DNA of 64,000 nt from Nodosilinea sp. FACHB-141 (GCF_014696135.1 NZ_JACJPP010000013.1:1-64000); one strand, 5' to 3'. Shown: positions 16,992 through 26,213, counted from the stretch's first letter. The notes: generated by a model from the letters alone, not told the origin. Program-made: numbers and translations.

Positions 16992-18698
16992 GTGGCAACG
17001 ACAGATCCGGCTTTGATGGGCACCTACGATGCAGCGGCGATCGCTCGCTACTTTCGCTGGCGGGTGGGCACCCTGGCCTGGAGAGTTTTACAAATTTTGT
17101 GGTGGTTAGGCACCTTCGTGCTAGGCCTGCAGATGGATCAATGGTTCGGCCGGGAAGAGCAAAATCGCCCTCGCCGAGCCATTCAGCTGCGTCAGGTACT
17201 GACCAATTTGGGGCCAACGTTCATTAAGGTGGGTCAGGCGCTTTCTACCCGGCCCGACCTGGTGCGGCAAGACTTTCTCGACGAGCTCACCAAGCTGCAA
17301 GACCAGCTGCCGCCTTTTCCCACCGTCAAGGCAATGGCGATTGTCGAGGCAGAACTCAACTACAGCCCCGAAGAAATTTTTAGCAATCTATCGGCTCTGC
17401 CGGTGGCCGCAGCTAGCCTGGGGCAGGTCTATCGGGGGCGGCTGTTTACCGGGGAGGAGGTTGCTGTCAAGGTGCAGCGGCCTTACCTACGGCCGGTGCT
17501 GTGCCGCGACCTTTATTTGATGCGCTGGGCCGCGCGCTGGCTGGGCAACTTTTTACCGCTCAACCTAGGGCACGATCTGACTCTGATTGTGGATGAGTTT
17601 GGCACCAAGCTGTTTGAGGAAATTGACTACCTCAACGAAGGTCGCAACGCCGAGCGATTTGCCGCCAATTTCAAAGATGATCCCACGGTCAAAGTGCCCG
17701 TTATCTACTGGCCCTACTGTAGTCAGCGGGTACTCACCCTTGAGTGGATCGACGGCTGTAAGCTCACCGACACGGTCTCGCTCAAGGAGGACGACCTTGA
17801 CCCCGATCGCCTGATCGAGATTGGCGTGACAGCAGGGTTGCGCCAGCTGCTGGAGTTTGGTTTTTTCCACGCTGACCCTCACCCCGGCAACCTGTTTGCC
17901 CTAGCCGATGGGCGCATGGCCTACATCGACTTCGGCATGATGGATCAGCTTGACCAGGTCACGAAAGAGACCCTGGTGGACGCGGTCGTACACTTGATCA
18001 ATCAAGACTTTGACAGCCTGGGACGAGACTTCGTCAAGCTGGGTTTTCTCACGCCTGAAACCGACCTCGGCCCGATCATTCCTGCCCTCCAGCGCGTGTT
18101 GGGCAGCGCCCTAGGCTCTAAGGTGGGCGATTTCAACTTCAAGACCGTCACCGATCAGTTTTCAGAGCTGATGTACGAGTACCCCTTCCGGGTACCGGCC
18201 AAGTTTGCCCTGATCATTCGCTCGCTGGTCACCCAGGAGGGTTTGGCTTTAAGCCTCAACCCCAACTTCAAAATTATCAATGTGGCCTATCCCTATGTGG
18301 CCCGTCGCCTGCTGGTGGGTGAAACCCCGGCCCTGCGTCAGCGTCTGCTGGAGGTGTTGTTTCAGGACGGCCAGCTCCAATGGCAGCGGCTGGAAAACAT
18401 GCTGGCGATCGCCCAGGGAGATACCGGCTTCGATCTGCTGCCCACGGCGGGGATGGGCATTCGCTACCTGATGTCTGAGGAAGGGATGCACCTGCGCCAG
18501 ATGATTGTGCTGGCCCTGACGGAGGACGACCGGCTGCATACCCAAGAGGTGCAGCGGCTGTGGTCGTTGGTGAAGGACGATATTACCCTTGACCGTGTGC
18601 TGGGTGTGGCCTGGGGAGCGCTGACCAGCTATTCCCTGGAGCGGGCAGAGCAGCTGGTACCAGTGGTTGGCGATCTGCGCCAGGTGCTGAAATCTTAG
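16992..18698 (+). CDS. ABC1/AarF/UbiB-family atypical protein kinase-like protein
   Basis: The 568-residue protein begins with GTG and shows the ABC1 family signature: KVGQALSTRPDL (the KxGQ motif), AAASLGQVYRG replacing the usual P-loop, the VAVKVQRP lysine, HADPHPGNLF catalytic region and DFGMM. These proteins are linked to quinone synthesis in bacteria and plastoglobules in plants. In cyanobacteria the role could be plastoquinone or tocopherol homeostasis (inference). The C-terminal 200 residues have no recognised domain. The gene is monocistronic, with a long upstream intergenic region. Confidence 0.92.
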   Translation: MATTDPALMGTYDAAAIARYFRWRVGTLAWRVLQILWWLGTFVLGLQMDQWFGREEQNRPRRAIQLRQVLTNLGPTFIKVGQALSTRPDLVRQDFLDELTKLQDQLPPFPTVKAMAIVEAELNYSPEEIFSNLSALPVAAASLGQVYRGRLFTGEEVAVKVQRPYLRPVLCRDLYLMRWAARWLGNFLPLNLGHDLTLIVDEFGTKLFEEIDYLNEGRNAERFAANFKDDPTVKVPVIYWPYCSQRVLTLEWIDGCKLTDTVSLKEDDLDPDRLIEIGVTAGLRQLLEFGFFHADPHPGNLFALADGRMAYIDFGMMDQLDQVTKETLVDAVVHLINQDFDSLGRDFVKLGFLTPETDLGPIIPALQRVLGSALGSKVGDFNFKTVTDQFSELMYEYPFRVPAKFALIIRSLVTQEGLALSLNPNFKIINVAYPYVARRLLVGETPALRQRLLEVLFQDGQLQWQRLENMLAIAQGDTGFDLLPTAGMGIRYLMSEEGMHLRQMIVLALTEDDRLHTQEVQRLWSLVKDDITLDRVLGVAWGALTSYSLERAEQLVPVVGDLRQVLKS

Positions 18699-18792
18699 TC
18701 CTGTCGAAAGCGCAGCTGCTTAGTCAGCGGTGAATGGGTGAGGGAGTGAGAGGTAGGGGCAGCTCTCCCCTATAATCTGGAAAAGTAAACTA

Positions 18793-19176
18793 TTGTTTCG
18801 TTTTCCTAAATCCGTGTACCCACAACCGCCCTACGTTTTGTTTTTTGCTGGTTTTTTGGCCGCTGTGACTTCGGGCTATGCCTTTAGCACCGCTTTGCAG
18901 CAGTCGGTTAACGAATGGAACAGCAAACGCTCCACCCGCATTCTGGCCACCATGCGCGGTCCTCAGCTGCAAATTCCTTTTTTTGGCATCTGTGCCGGGG
19001 TCTGCGTTTTTTTGGCTTCAGGCATTGAGCTGTTTGGCTTTTCGGCTAAGGCCGCCTACGCCATGGGGGTACCGATGACCCTGCTCAGCGGTCTGCTGAT
19101 CTGGTCACAGCTGGGCAAAATTTTGGTGCTGATTGAAGAAGGCGGCTCTAAGGCCCTGGACCTAGACATGTTTTAG
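18793..19176 (+). CDS. Uncharacterised membrane protein
   Basis: The 127-residue protein starts with TTG and has three predicted helices: at about 13-33 (PYVLFFAGFLAAVTSGYAF), 56-78 (IPFFGICAGVCVFLASGIELF) and 85-105 (AAYAMGVPMTLLSGLLIWSQ). It ends in an acidic tail. I do not recognise the family, but its composition fits a conserved cyanobacterial protein. It begins 94 bases after the ABC1-like gene and may be coexpressed. The start is the only reasonable one, since it lies just before the hydrophobic core. Confidence 0.65.
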   Translation: MFRFPKSVYPQPPYVLFFAGFLAAVTSGYAFSTALQQSVNEWNSKRSTRILATMRGPQLQIPFFGICAGVCVFLASGIELFGFSAKAAYAMGVPMTLLSGLLIWSQLGKILVLIEEGGSKALDLDMF

Positions 19177-19204
19177 GGGGTTTAGCCCTAGCTATCAACG
19201 CGAT

Positions 19205-19543
19205 CGCAGTGCGCTAGGTTGCTAAGCCTGGCCTCACTTGGGGTAGGGTGACCATCACCTCAATGTCAATAGCAGCGGCGATGGTAAGCTGCCCTTGGTT
19301 GACTTCTACGATGCGTTTGGCAATTATCAATCTTAAGTCACTCGCCGCAACAGCTGCCCAAAGAATTTGACCCCAGTAGCACCGGGTTAAACGGTTCGCG
19401 CGCCTCATGGACAATCATGGTGGCCACCTCGCCAACTTCGGCCAGGCGGACTTGAACTGCCTTGGAGGCTCTGCGATCGCTTATCTTCCGGCCAAGAGTA
19501 GCTTGTAGCGTTTGTCAGTCAAAACCACCAGCCTGAGGGACAT
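19205..19543 (-). pseudogene. Decayed sensor histidine kinase fragment
   Basis: Reading the complement from an ATG at 19543 gives a short frame (20 codons) and then a frameshift. The next frame contains RLAEVGEVATMIVHEAREP, which resembles a HisKA H-box, then PFNPVLLGS. It stops at about 19308. A third frame encodes AKRIVEVNQGQLTI and EVMVTLP, resembling the end of a HATPase domain. The ATP-binding middle (about 120 residues) is missing. At least two frame changes and a large internal deletion make this a pseudogene. Homology is recognised from motifs only. Confidence 0.75.
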
Positions 19544-20040
19544 CTCAAACTAGCGCGATCGGGCAGCTCACCCTGCTCGATCGCGGCTAGATGAAGTTGA
19601 GGATCTCACCAAAACCGCCCGCTTGGGTGCCATTGAGGTCGCAGAGCACCTCACCGAGAATCACCTGGGTGGTTTGGCTATTTTAGCGGTAGCCGTTCAG
19701 CATATTGTCCCTGAGAACAGCCAAGGTATCTTCATCCAGTCGCCCATAGGCCTGGGTGGTAGATGGGAAACACAGATAATTGAGCAGTCCCCTCTCCGGC
19801 CGCATCACTGAGAGCACTAGAATTACGCCCAATCACGACAACTCACAAAACCGGGTAGGCAATACGTTAGACAGCCTGGCCGTTAAGAAATCACCGAGAG
19901 ATTGTAGTGTTGGGCAAGGTCGGGTCATTCTAAATCTGGCGATACTAGAGATCTTTTTGGATTTTTTGAGCACAATACTAGCATTCGCGCCGGGGCAGCC
20001 TGTAAAGTTGCCCGCCGACCGTAGCTGATGACCGCACCCT
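19544..20040. other. Non-coding or decayed region next to the histidine kinase remnant
   Basis: The complement of about 19600-19800 contains fragments that look coding but are interrupted by stops (for example GRLDEDTLAVLRDN, then, after a stop, VILGEVLCDLNGTQAGGFGE). They may be the N-terminal part of the same broken histidine kinase. I cannot identify them. The plus-strand frame of 62 codons at 19623 is not convincing. Confidence 0.45.
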
Positions 20041-20053
20041 GAGAGACATACCC

Positions 20054-21961
20054 ATGGGGCCCTCTGACCATCTACCCAATTTCGCCACTTCCCAGTCTGA
20101 GCCTCAGTCGGCTGAGGCTATTTTGCGGATCTTGGGCCATGACCTCGAGACCCTACGCCACCAGGTCTCAGGCTATCTATCAGAGGACATCGCCCATCTC
20201 CAGGCCAAAAAGCAGCGGCTGATGGCCGACATCGAGGCTCTGGAGGGAGATTTTGAAACCCTTCAGGCACAGCATCGGCAGTTGCAAACTACCTATGCCG
20301 AGGGGTTGAGCCAGCAGCAAATTGCCCAGCAGCAGGCTTGGGCCAAACGCCTGGCGATCGCCCTAGCCACCCACCTGCAAGGACGGCTCGAAACCGCCCT
20401 GACCAACACTCACCCCAACGCCCTTCAGTCCGCCCCCTACGAGGCCGCAATTCCTCCTTTGGCTAATGCTAGTCAGCGCTTGGCCGCCCTCGACGCAACG
20501 ATCCAAAGCACCCTGGCCTCTCTACAACATGATCTGACTAGCTATCAGAGCAACATCTCTCAACAACTCAGCCGGATGCAGAGTGTTGAACAGCAGGGGG
20601 AAGCCATCTTAGAAGCCCTGGTCGCTCGGCTGAGCCAGCAGCTGCAAAGCCAAATGGTGCCGCCCTCAGGAACTACTGCCCCTAACCGTAACGGCCATAG
20701 CACTCTGCCCCCCAAGCCCGGCAGCTTAACAGAACCGGCACTGCCCCCTAATCCCTACCGAGGGCTCCAGTCCGACCCAAGCTACCCAGGGTCAGAATCT
20801 ACGCCCCATAGCTACACCTCACCCTCGCAATCCATCGCGCAGCACCCCTCAGCAGCTTTGCTGCGATCGCAGCCCAACCCCGCAGAGACTGCGCCCTCGG
20901 AGACCAGTCGCCGCTCCTCCCCCACCGATCTCCAGCTAGGGTTGCTGATGGTGGTGCTCTCGACGTTGTCCCTGTCATTACACAACGTCATTGTGGGCGT
21001 AATCGGCTACGGCGGACAGCTGCTGGGGCGCATTCCCATGGCAGAGGTTTTGTCCTTAACGATTCCTAACTCGCTGCTGCTGCTGTGGTTGCGCATGGTG
21101 GTAGTCGTACCCCTGCTGGCGCTGGTAGCTCCCCGCCTCTATCCCAACGTCGGCAACGATATACGCCAAATCTTCCATCGCGATCAAAGGCGTCCCCTGG
21201 TACAAGTAATCGCCAGCGGCTTCTTCTTATTTTTGTCGCAGGTGCTGATCTACAAAGCGATCGCCGACGTCGGCCCCGGCGTAGCGGTGACGCTGCTGTT
21301 TATGTATCCACTGATCACGGTGCCGCTGGCCTGGTTCTTGTTCGGCGATCGCCCCACACCCCTGCGCCTAGTGGTGATGTTTGCCATCACCATGGGAATT
21401 GTATTCACCGCCTTGCCCCGGATCTACACCGACCTCAGCGGCAACGGCGTATCGCTGTGGGGGGTAGGGGCTGCACTGCTGGCTAGCGTTGCCTTTTCGC
21501 TATTTTTGATAGCCATGCAGCTGTGCTTTAAGCGGCTGCACCCAGTCTCGGCAAGTCTGCTTCAGTTTTCAACCATCTTTATTCTCACCAGTGTGATTTT
21601 GATCGTGGGGTCTTTCTTTGGCCTCGACCCTGGTGCACCCACTCGTCCCCTCGGCCTCTATGTCGGAGCTGGGCTGCTGGGGCTGCTAACGCTGCTGGGC
21701 TACCTCTTCAACAACTACGGCGTCAAATTGCTTGGGGCGTCTCAAGCCTCAATTGTGGCCGCCAGCGGGCCGGTGGCGACCGCTATTTTGGCCTACTTAA
21801 TTACCCCTGGCGAAAAGTCAGCGCTGCTGTTTATCCAGTGGATGGGCGTAATCTTGGTCACCCTAGGGGTGATTTCTTTAAGTTTAGAACGACTGGCCAG
21901 CCAGCGACGCCAGGCCAAACGACGCAGTGCCGTGCCCCCCAATACCGGGCAATGGCCCTAG
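20054..21961 (+). CDS. DMT/EamA transporter with N-terminal coiled coil
   Basis: This 635-residue protein has a cytosolic coiled-coil N-terminus at about 20-210 (repeated Leu, Glu and Gln heptads such as HLQAKKQRLMADIEALEGDF), a Pro/Ser-rich linker to about 290, and then about ten transmembrane helices forming two EamA domains of the drug/metabolite transporter superfamily. Conserved points are YKAIADVGPGVAVTLLF and ASIVAASGPVATAIL. The substrate is unknown. The large coiled coil could assemble the transporter or anchor it to a partner. I have a memory of similar cyanobacterial fusions, so it may be a family trait. Confidence 0.87.
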   Translation: MGPSDHLPNFATSQSEPQSAEAILRILGHDLETLRHQVSGYLSEDIAHLQAKKQRLMADIEALEGDFETLQAQHRQLQTTYAEGLSQQQIAQQQAWAKRLAIALATHLQGRLETALTNTHPNALQSAPYEAAIPPLANASQRLAALDATIQSTLASLQHDLTSYQSNISQQLSRMQSVEQQGEAILEALVARLSQQLQSQMVPPSGTTAPNRNGHSTLPPKPGSLTEPALPPNPYRGLQSDPSYPGSESTPHSYTSPSQSIAQHPSAALLRSQPNPAETAPSETSRRSSPTDLQLGLLMVVLSTLSLSLHNVIVGVIGYGGQLLGRIPMAEVLSLTIPNSLLLLWLRMVVVVPLLALVAPRLYPNVGNDIRQIFHRDQRRPLVQVIASGFFLFLSQVLIYKAIADVGPGVAVTLLFMYPLITVPLAWFLFGDRPTPLRLVVMFAITMGIVFTALPRIYTDLSGNGVSLWGVGAALLASVAFSLFLIAMQLCFKRLHPVSASLLQFSTIFILTSVILIVGSFFGLDPGAPTRPLGLYVGAGLLGLLTLLGYLFNNYGVKLLGASQASIVAASGPVATAILAYLITPGEKSALLFIQWMGVILVTLGVISLSLERLASQRRQAKRRSAVPPNTGQWP

Positions 21962-22004
21962 CTCAGCAGCAGCTCAAAGCACACCAGGCAGAATTCAGCG
22001 CGAG

Positions 22005-22037
22005 CACAACCGCCGGTTCTAAAAACTGGCGGTTGTG
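22005..22037 (+). terminator. Hairpin after the DMT transporter
   Basis: A 14-bp stem with one G-T wobble (CACAACCGCCGGTT with AACTGGCGGTTGTG) closes on five bases, 43 bases after the stop codon. No T-run follows. It is likely the terminator of the transporter transcript. Confidence 0.55.
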
Positions 22038-22179
22038 AGGCTTGACCACGCCAACTTCTCAACCTACTGATCAAAGCCGCCAATTTTGGTGGCTCGATTG
22101 CGCCAACCTAAAACGGCCTTCAAAACAAGCTAGCCAAAACCTCAGATTGACCAAGGTAGGAAAGCTAAACCAATTAAAA
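22038..22179. other. Spacer between DMT terminator hairpin and tRNA-Ser
   Basis: No gene is seen here. The stretch contains a small inverted repeat around 22077-22096 (AGCCGCCA with TGGTGGCT), which may act as a tRNA-side terminator on the minus strand. The region on the other side of the tRNA, 22267-22498, is likewise empty up to the ferredoxin start. Confidence 0.4.
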
Positions 22180-22266
22180 CGGAGAGAGAGGGATTCGAAC
22201 CCTCGTTAAGGTCACCCCTAAACAGCATTTCCAGTGCTGCGCCTTCAACCGCTCGGCCATCTCTCC
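22180..22266 (-). tRNA. tRNA-Ser (anticodon GGA)
   Basis: The 87-nt minus-strand sequence folds as a class II tRNA with a long variable arm. The acceptor stem is GGAGAGA/TCTCTCC. The anticodon stem CAGCA/TGCTG has loop CTGGAAA, placing GGA at 34-36. The variable arm is around TAGGGGTGACCTTAACGAGGG and the T loop reads GGTTCGAATCC. CCA is not encoded. Confidence 0.95.
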
Positions 22267-22498
22267 AGGGGGCGGCTCATCACCGCTGAGAGGCTATCGT
22301 AGCAAACAATGGAGTCAGAGAACAGGGGCCACGCTAGTTTCTGTTGCAGAATTAGGCTCGTTAGCCCTAGAGCAATTGTTTCGTGAGACCATAGCAGGGG
22401 TAATTGACGATTGGGGCGCTGGCCTGCGATCGCCCCTTCGACCTCAATTTACCGACCTATTTCGCACCCGCCGTTACTTTGCCAAGACCGACATCCCC

Positions 22499-22867
22499 AT
22501 GGCCCGCACCCACACCGTCACTGTCCACCACCGCCAGACCGGGCGCATATACACCGTAGAGGTGCCCGAAGACCGCTACATTCTTCAAACCGCCGAGAGC
22601 CAGGGAGTCGAGCTGCCGTTTGCCTGCCGCAACGGTGCCTGCACCACCTGCGCGGTGCGCCTGCTCGAAGGCGAAGTCGATCAACCTGAGGCTATGGGGC
22701 TCTCCCCCGATCTGCGTGAGCGGGGTTACGCGCTGCTGTGCGTCAGCTATCCTCGCAGCAACATCCAGGCCGAAACCCAGGATGAAGACGAGGTTTATGA
22801 GCTACAGTTTGGCCGCTACTTTGGCAAAGGCAAAGTGCGCCGAGGGCTACCCCTAGACGAAGACTAG
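22499..22867 (+). CDS. Plant-type [2Fe-2S] ferredoxin with C-terminal extension
   Basis: The 122-residue protein has the ferredoxin cluster motif at residues 43-51 (CRNGACTTC) and the fourth ligand at 81 (LLCVSYP). The motif has Arg-Asn-Gly where photosynthetic ferredoxins have Arg-Ala-Gly. After the core, about 30 residues (VYELQFGRYFGKGKVRRG, then LPLDED) extend beyond the usual end of about 97, as seen in FdC-type ferredoxins. FdC2-like proteins function in photosynthesis-related electron transfer under particular conditions (family knowledge, uncertain here). The frame stays open upstream to 22376, but MARTHT at 22499 fits the ferredoxin start. Confidence 0.87.
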   Translation: MARTHTVTVHHRQTGRIYTVEVPEDRYILQTAESQGVELPFACRNGACTTCAVRLLEGEVDQPEAMGLSPDLRERGYALLCVSYPRSNIQAETQDEDEVYELQFGRYFGKGKVRRGLPLDED

Positions 22868-22910
22868 TCAGCCTCACCCCGTTACCTTGAGTCGTCCCAA
22901 CGCTAATTTA

Positions 22911-23744
22911 ATGTCTCTTCCTGCCGAGTCTGATTTACAGCGCTGGTTAGACAGCGCCACCGAGGCTGCCCTAGCCGCCGGAGCGGTGCTTCAGCACTAC
23001 TGGGGCAACCTCACCACCATTGATGAGAAAGGTCGTTCTGGCGATCTGGTTACTGAAGCCGATCGCGGTGCAGAGGCCGCCGTGATGGCCGTACTAGAGC
23101 GACACCTCCCCACTGACCACGGCATTCTAGCTGAAGAGTCAGGGGTAATTAGAGACCGAGAAGCCGGCCTTCTTTGGGCCATAGATCCCCTCGACGGCAC
23201 CACCAACTACACCCACCAATACCCCTTCTGTGCAGTGTCCATCGGGCTGCTGGCCGAGGGAGAGCCGGTGCTTGGGGTGATTTATGACCCGATTCACCGC
23301 GATCTCTTTCGCGCGGCCAAAGGTTTAGGGGCCTCCCTCAACCGCAGCCCGATCCGGGTTTCGACCACAGATCAGCTGGCTCAGAGCCTGCTGGTAACTG
23401 GATTTGCCTACGATCGCCGTGAAACCCCCGACAATAACTACGCCGAATTTTGCCACTTCACCCACCTCACCCAGGGGGTGCGCCGAGGGGGGTCCGCCGC
23501 CATTGACCTCGCCTATGTCGCTTGTGGCCGCCTGGATGGCTATTGGGAGCGAGGGCTATCGCCTTGGGACATTGCCGCTGGGATTGCGATCGTGCGAGAA
23601 GCAGGAGGCCAGGTGACCGCCTACGATGGCTCACCGCTAGACGTGATGACAGGGCGGCTGTTGGCCACCAACGGCCAAATTCATTCGGCCATGAGCCAGA
23701 CCCTTGGGAAGATTCAGCCACTAGTGCTCCCTTCCCTCACCTGA
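22911..23744 (+). CDS. Inositol monophosphatase-family phosphatase
   Basis: The 277-residue protein has the lithium-sensitive phosphatase signatures: GDLVTEAD with metal-binding acidic residues, the EES of LAEESG, the metal motif WAIDPLDGTTNYTH (positions about 85-98) and the C-terminal WDIAAGIAIVREAGG. It may act on inositol phosphate, fructose-1,6-bisphosphate or other sugar phosphates; cyanobacterial homologues are not always specific. The ATG at 22911 (MSLPAESD) is preferred; a TTG at 22887 is in frame. It follows the ferredoxin by 43 bases. Confidence 0.9.
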   Translation: MSLPAESDLQRWLDSATEAALAAGAVLQHYWGNLTTIDEKGRSGDLVTEADRGAEAAVMAVLERHLPTDHGILAEESGVIRDREAGLLWAIDPLDGTTNYTHQYPFCAVSIGLLAEGEPVLGVIYDPIHRDLFRAAKGLGASLNRSPIRVSTTDQLAQSLLVTGFAYDRRETPDNNYAEFCHFTHLTQGVRRGGSAAIDLAYVACGRLDGYWERGLSPWDIAAGIAIVREAGGQVTAYDGSPLDVMTGRLLATNGQIHSAMSQTLGKIQPLVLPSLT

Positions 23745-23883
23745 CCAGTGCGTATCCCAATCTTCGATCCCAGTTAGCCTCAAACCGCTAAAAAGACCAG
23801 GGGATGGTTAAACTGAGGTTGACTGGGTAGATGAAGAGAATTTAATTTGTGTCTTATTGCTCCCTGAGTCGTCCCTCGGGTAA

Positions 23884-24846
23884 GTGACCATGAAACCAGA
23901 TCAAGGGCTGTTTCAACTTGACTTTGATGACCATCACGCTGTGCTGGGAGTGCCAGTAACGGCCGATGCCAAGGCTGTGCGCAAGCGCTACCTAGCGATC
24001 GCCCGTATGCTGCATCCCGACAGTTTGTCTGGGGCCGCCGCTACCGATGCCCAACGGGCCAGCGACATTCTCTCCAAGCTGGTCAACCCCGCTTACGAGG
24101 CCTTGACCCAAGAAAAGTCAAGCACTGAGCATGGCATCATGCTCAAGCTCAAAGCGCAGTCCCTGCGTCAGATCGGCACAGCACCCACGGTTAGCTCTGC
24201 AGAGGCTCAGTCCCTGCTCAAAGCTCCCCATGCCGACGCGGCTTACCGCAAAGCCGTTGGTAGCTTAGCCGAAAGCCAATTCGACGACCTGGAGAATGTG
24301 ACTGAGGTAATTGGCGAACTGAGTGAGCTCAACCTAATTTATCTGTACCGCAGCAGTGCCAACGATGGCCCATCGGTTGGCTCCCCGGCCAGCGCCGCTA
24401 AATCGCGCCCCAACGCTGCCCCTTCCGCCCCTACAACGACAGTGCCAACGGCCCGGCAAAACCAGGCGGCTATTCTAGAAAGCTACGTTAACCGAGCCCA
24501 GGAGTACGATCAAAACCGCGACTATAGCCGAGCCATTTTAGAGCTGCGGGAAGCCGTCAAAGCCTATCCCAACAATGTTCAGTGCCATAGTTACCTATCG
24601 GCGATCTATCTCAAAGCTGGTCAGAACACCATGGCCCGCATCCACGCTAAACGCGCCCTCGAGATCGACCCCAATGACGAAAGGGCGCAGTCCGTTCAGG
24701 CTCGGGTAGATAAAACTAGCGGTGGGTCTACATCTGGGTCGGCTCAGACCGCCAAATCAAAAGCAAGTAATACCAAAGCCTCTAACTCCAAATCTTCCAA
24801 CCAGGGCGGCGGTTTCTTTGGCCTGTTTGGAGGCAAGAAAAAGTGA
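23884..24846 (+). CDS. J-domain and TPR protein
   Basis: The 320-residue protein has an N-terminal DnaJ-like domain at about 16-80 with a canonical HPD motif (ARMLHPDSLS), followed by a helical linker and three TPR-like repeats at about 195-275 (NRDYSRAILELREAVKAYP, then NNVQCHSYLSAIYLKAGQN). The C-terminus is basic and Ser/Lys-rich and ends in GGGFFGLFGGKKK. J-domain proteins stimulate Hsp70 ATPase; the TPR probably binds a client or partner. The start at 23884 has another ATG at 23890. Its last codons overlap the hisZ start. Confidence 0.87.
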   Translation: MTMKPDQGLFQLDFDDHHAVLGVPVTADAKAVRKRYLAIARMLHPDSLSGAAATDAQRASDILSKLVNPAYEALTQEKSSTEHGIMLKLKAQSLRQIGTAPTVSSAEAQSLLKAPHADAAYRKAVGSLAESQFDDLENVTEVIGELSELNLIYLYRSSANDGPSVGSPASAAKSRPNAAPSAPTTTVPTARQNQAAILESYVNRAQEYDQNRDYSRAILELREAVKAYPNNVQCHSYLSAIYLKAGQNTMARIHAKRALEIDPNDERAQSVQARVDKTSGGSTSGSAQTAKSKASNTKASNSKSSNQGGGFFGLFGGKKK

Positions 24847-26087
24847 TGACCTACCAACCCCCTGCCGGTGCGCGCGACCTACTACCCCTTGACGTTGCTC
24901 AAAAATACTGGATTGAGAATCGCCTAGAGCAGGTATTTCAGCGCTGGGGCTACCACCGCATTATCACCTCCACTGTAGAGCGGATGGATACCTTAATGGC
25001 GGGGGGAGCGATCGACCAGGAAGCGGTGATTGAGCTTCAACCCGTCGCGGGTAAGCGTTTGGGGCTACGGCCTGAGCTGACCGCCTCGATCGCCCGCACC
25101 GCTGTTACCCGCCTGGCTCGAGTCACCTATCCCCAGCGGCTCTACTACAACGCCAATGTGTTTCGCCAGGCGACTCAGGGTAGCCACGGAGGCCAGCAGG
25201 AGTTTTACCAGGCCGGAGTCGAGCTGCTCGGAGCCGGGGCAACAGTAGCCGATGCCGAGATCGTGCTGCTGCTGCTCGACTGTCTCCACAGCCTCTCCCT
25301 CGACTCCTGGTGCTTGATCTTGGGCGACGCCCAGCTCACCCAGGCGTTGCTCACCCCCTTTGCTCCTGACCAGCGCCAGGCGGTGCGACAAGCTCTTGCC
25401 GCCCTCGACCGGGTAGCTCTCGATGACATGGGTCTATCCCCAGACCTGCACCGGCACGCCCTGCATCTGCTTGACCTACGCGGTCACCCTGAGGACGTGC
25501 TCCAGGTTTTGGGGCAGCTTGCCCTAGAACCTGAAGCCCAAACAGCGGTGGAGCGTCTAAAGTCGCTGGTTGCCCTAGTGCGAGACGTCATCAACACGGA
25601 AGCTGGGAGTCAGCGCCCTACCCCAGCCCTGACGCTCGATCTCAGCTTGATTCAACCCTTTGACTACTACACTGGGCTGGTATTTGAGGTGGTCACTGGC
25701 CCTAAGCAGGGCTGCCAAGTGCTTGGGCAGGGGGGCCGCTATGACCACCTATTAGGTGTTTTTCAGGCGCAAGGTCAGGGGTTCCCGGGTATTGGCTTCG
25801 TACTAAACATTGAGGCTCTGCACCAAGCGCTGCTGCTCACGGGCCATCTGCCTCAGGATACGCCCCCTAGCGATTGGCTAGTGGTGCCCACCGTGCCCCA
25901 GGCAGCGGCAGCAGCCTTTACCTACGCCCAAACCCTACGAGCCTCAGCTAGTCTGGTGCGGGCTGAGGTGCACCTAGCCGACGGTGAGCTGCCCGCTGCC
26001 ACCCGCGATCTAGCCCGTCAGCGCCGCATTAGCCGCATTGCCTGGATCGGCCCCGACGGCTTGCCAGATATTGAAGCTCTGAACTAA
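24846..26087 (+). CDS. hisZ: ATP phosphoribosyltransferase regulatory subunit
   Basis: The 413-residue HisZ-like protein resembles class II histidyl-tRNA synthetase without the anticodon-binding domain: QPPAGARDLLP, LRPELTASIART, NANVFRQAT, LIQPFDYYTGLVFE and GGRYDHLLG. HisZ activates the short form of HisG and so regulates the first step of histidine synthesis. Its start (ATG at 24846) overlaps the J-domain gene stop by an ATGA-type arrangement. A second in-frame ATG at 24843 precedes it. hisA lies 25 kb away and no hisG gene is in the window. Confidence 0.92.
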   Translation: MTYQPPAGARDLLPLDVAQKYWIENRLEQVFQRWGYHRIITSTVERMDTLMAGGAIDQEAVIELQPVAGKRLGLRPELTASIARTAVTRLARVTYPQRLYYNANVFRQATQGSHGGQQEFYQAGVELLGAGATVADAEIVLLLLDCLHSLSLDSWCLILGDAQLTQALLTPFAPDQRQAVRQALAALDRVALDDMGLSPDLHRHALHLLDLRGHPEDVLQVLGQLALEPEAQTAVERLKSLVALVRDVINTEAGSQRPTPALTLDLSLIQPFDYYTGLVFEVVTGPKQGCQVLGQGGRYDHLLGVFQAQGQGFPGIGFVLNIEALHQALLLTGHLPQDTPPSDWLVVPTVPQAAAAAFTYAQTLRASASLVRAEVHLADGELPAATRDLARQRRISRIAWIGPDGLPDIEALN

Positions 26088-26213
26088 CGTGGGGGATGGC
26101 CTCTACCCTGACTCAATTCCTTATAGAGAAAGAGTTGCAGACTCAGGTGGCCAACGGTTTGCCTAGGGGAACTTTGATTCCTCGATATTATTTTGTGTCC
26201 GTAAGGAGAGATC

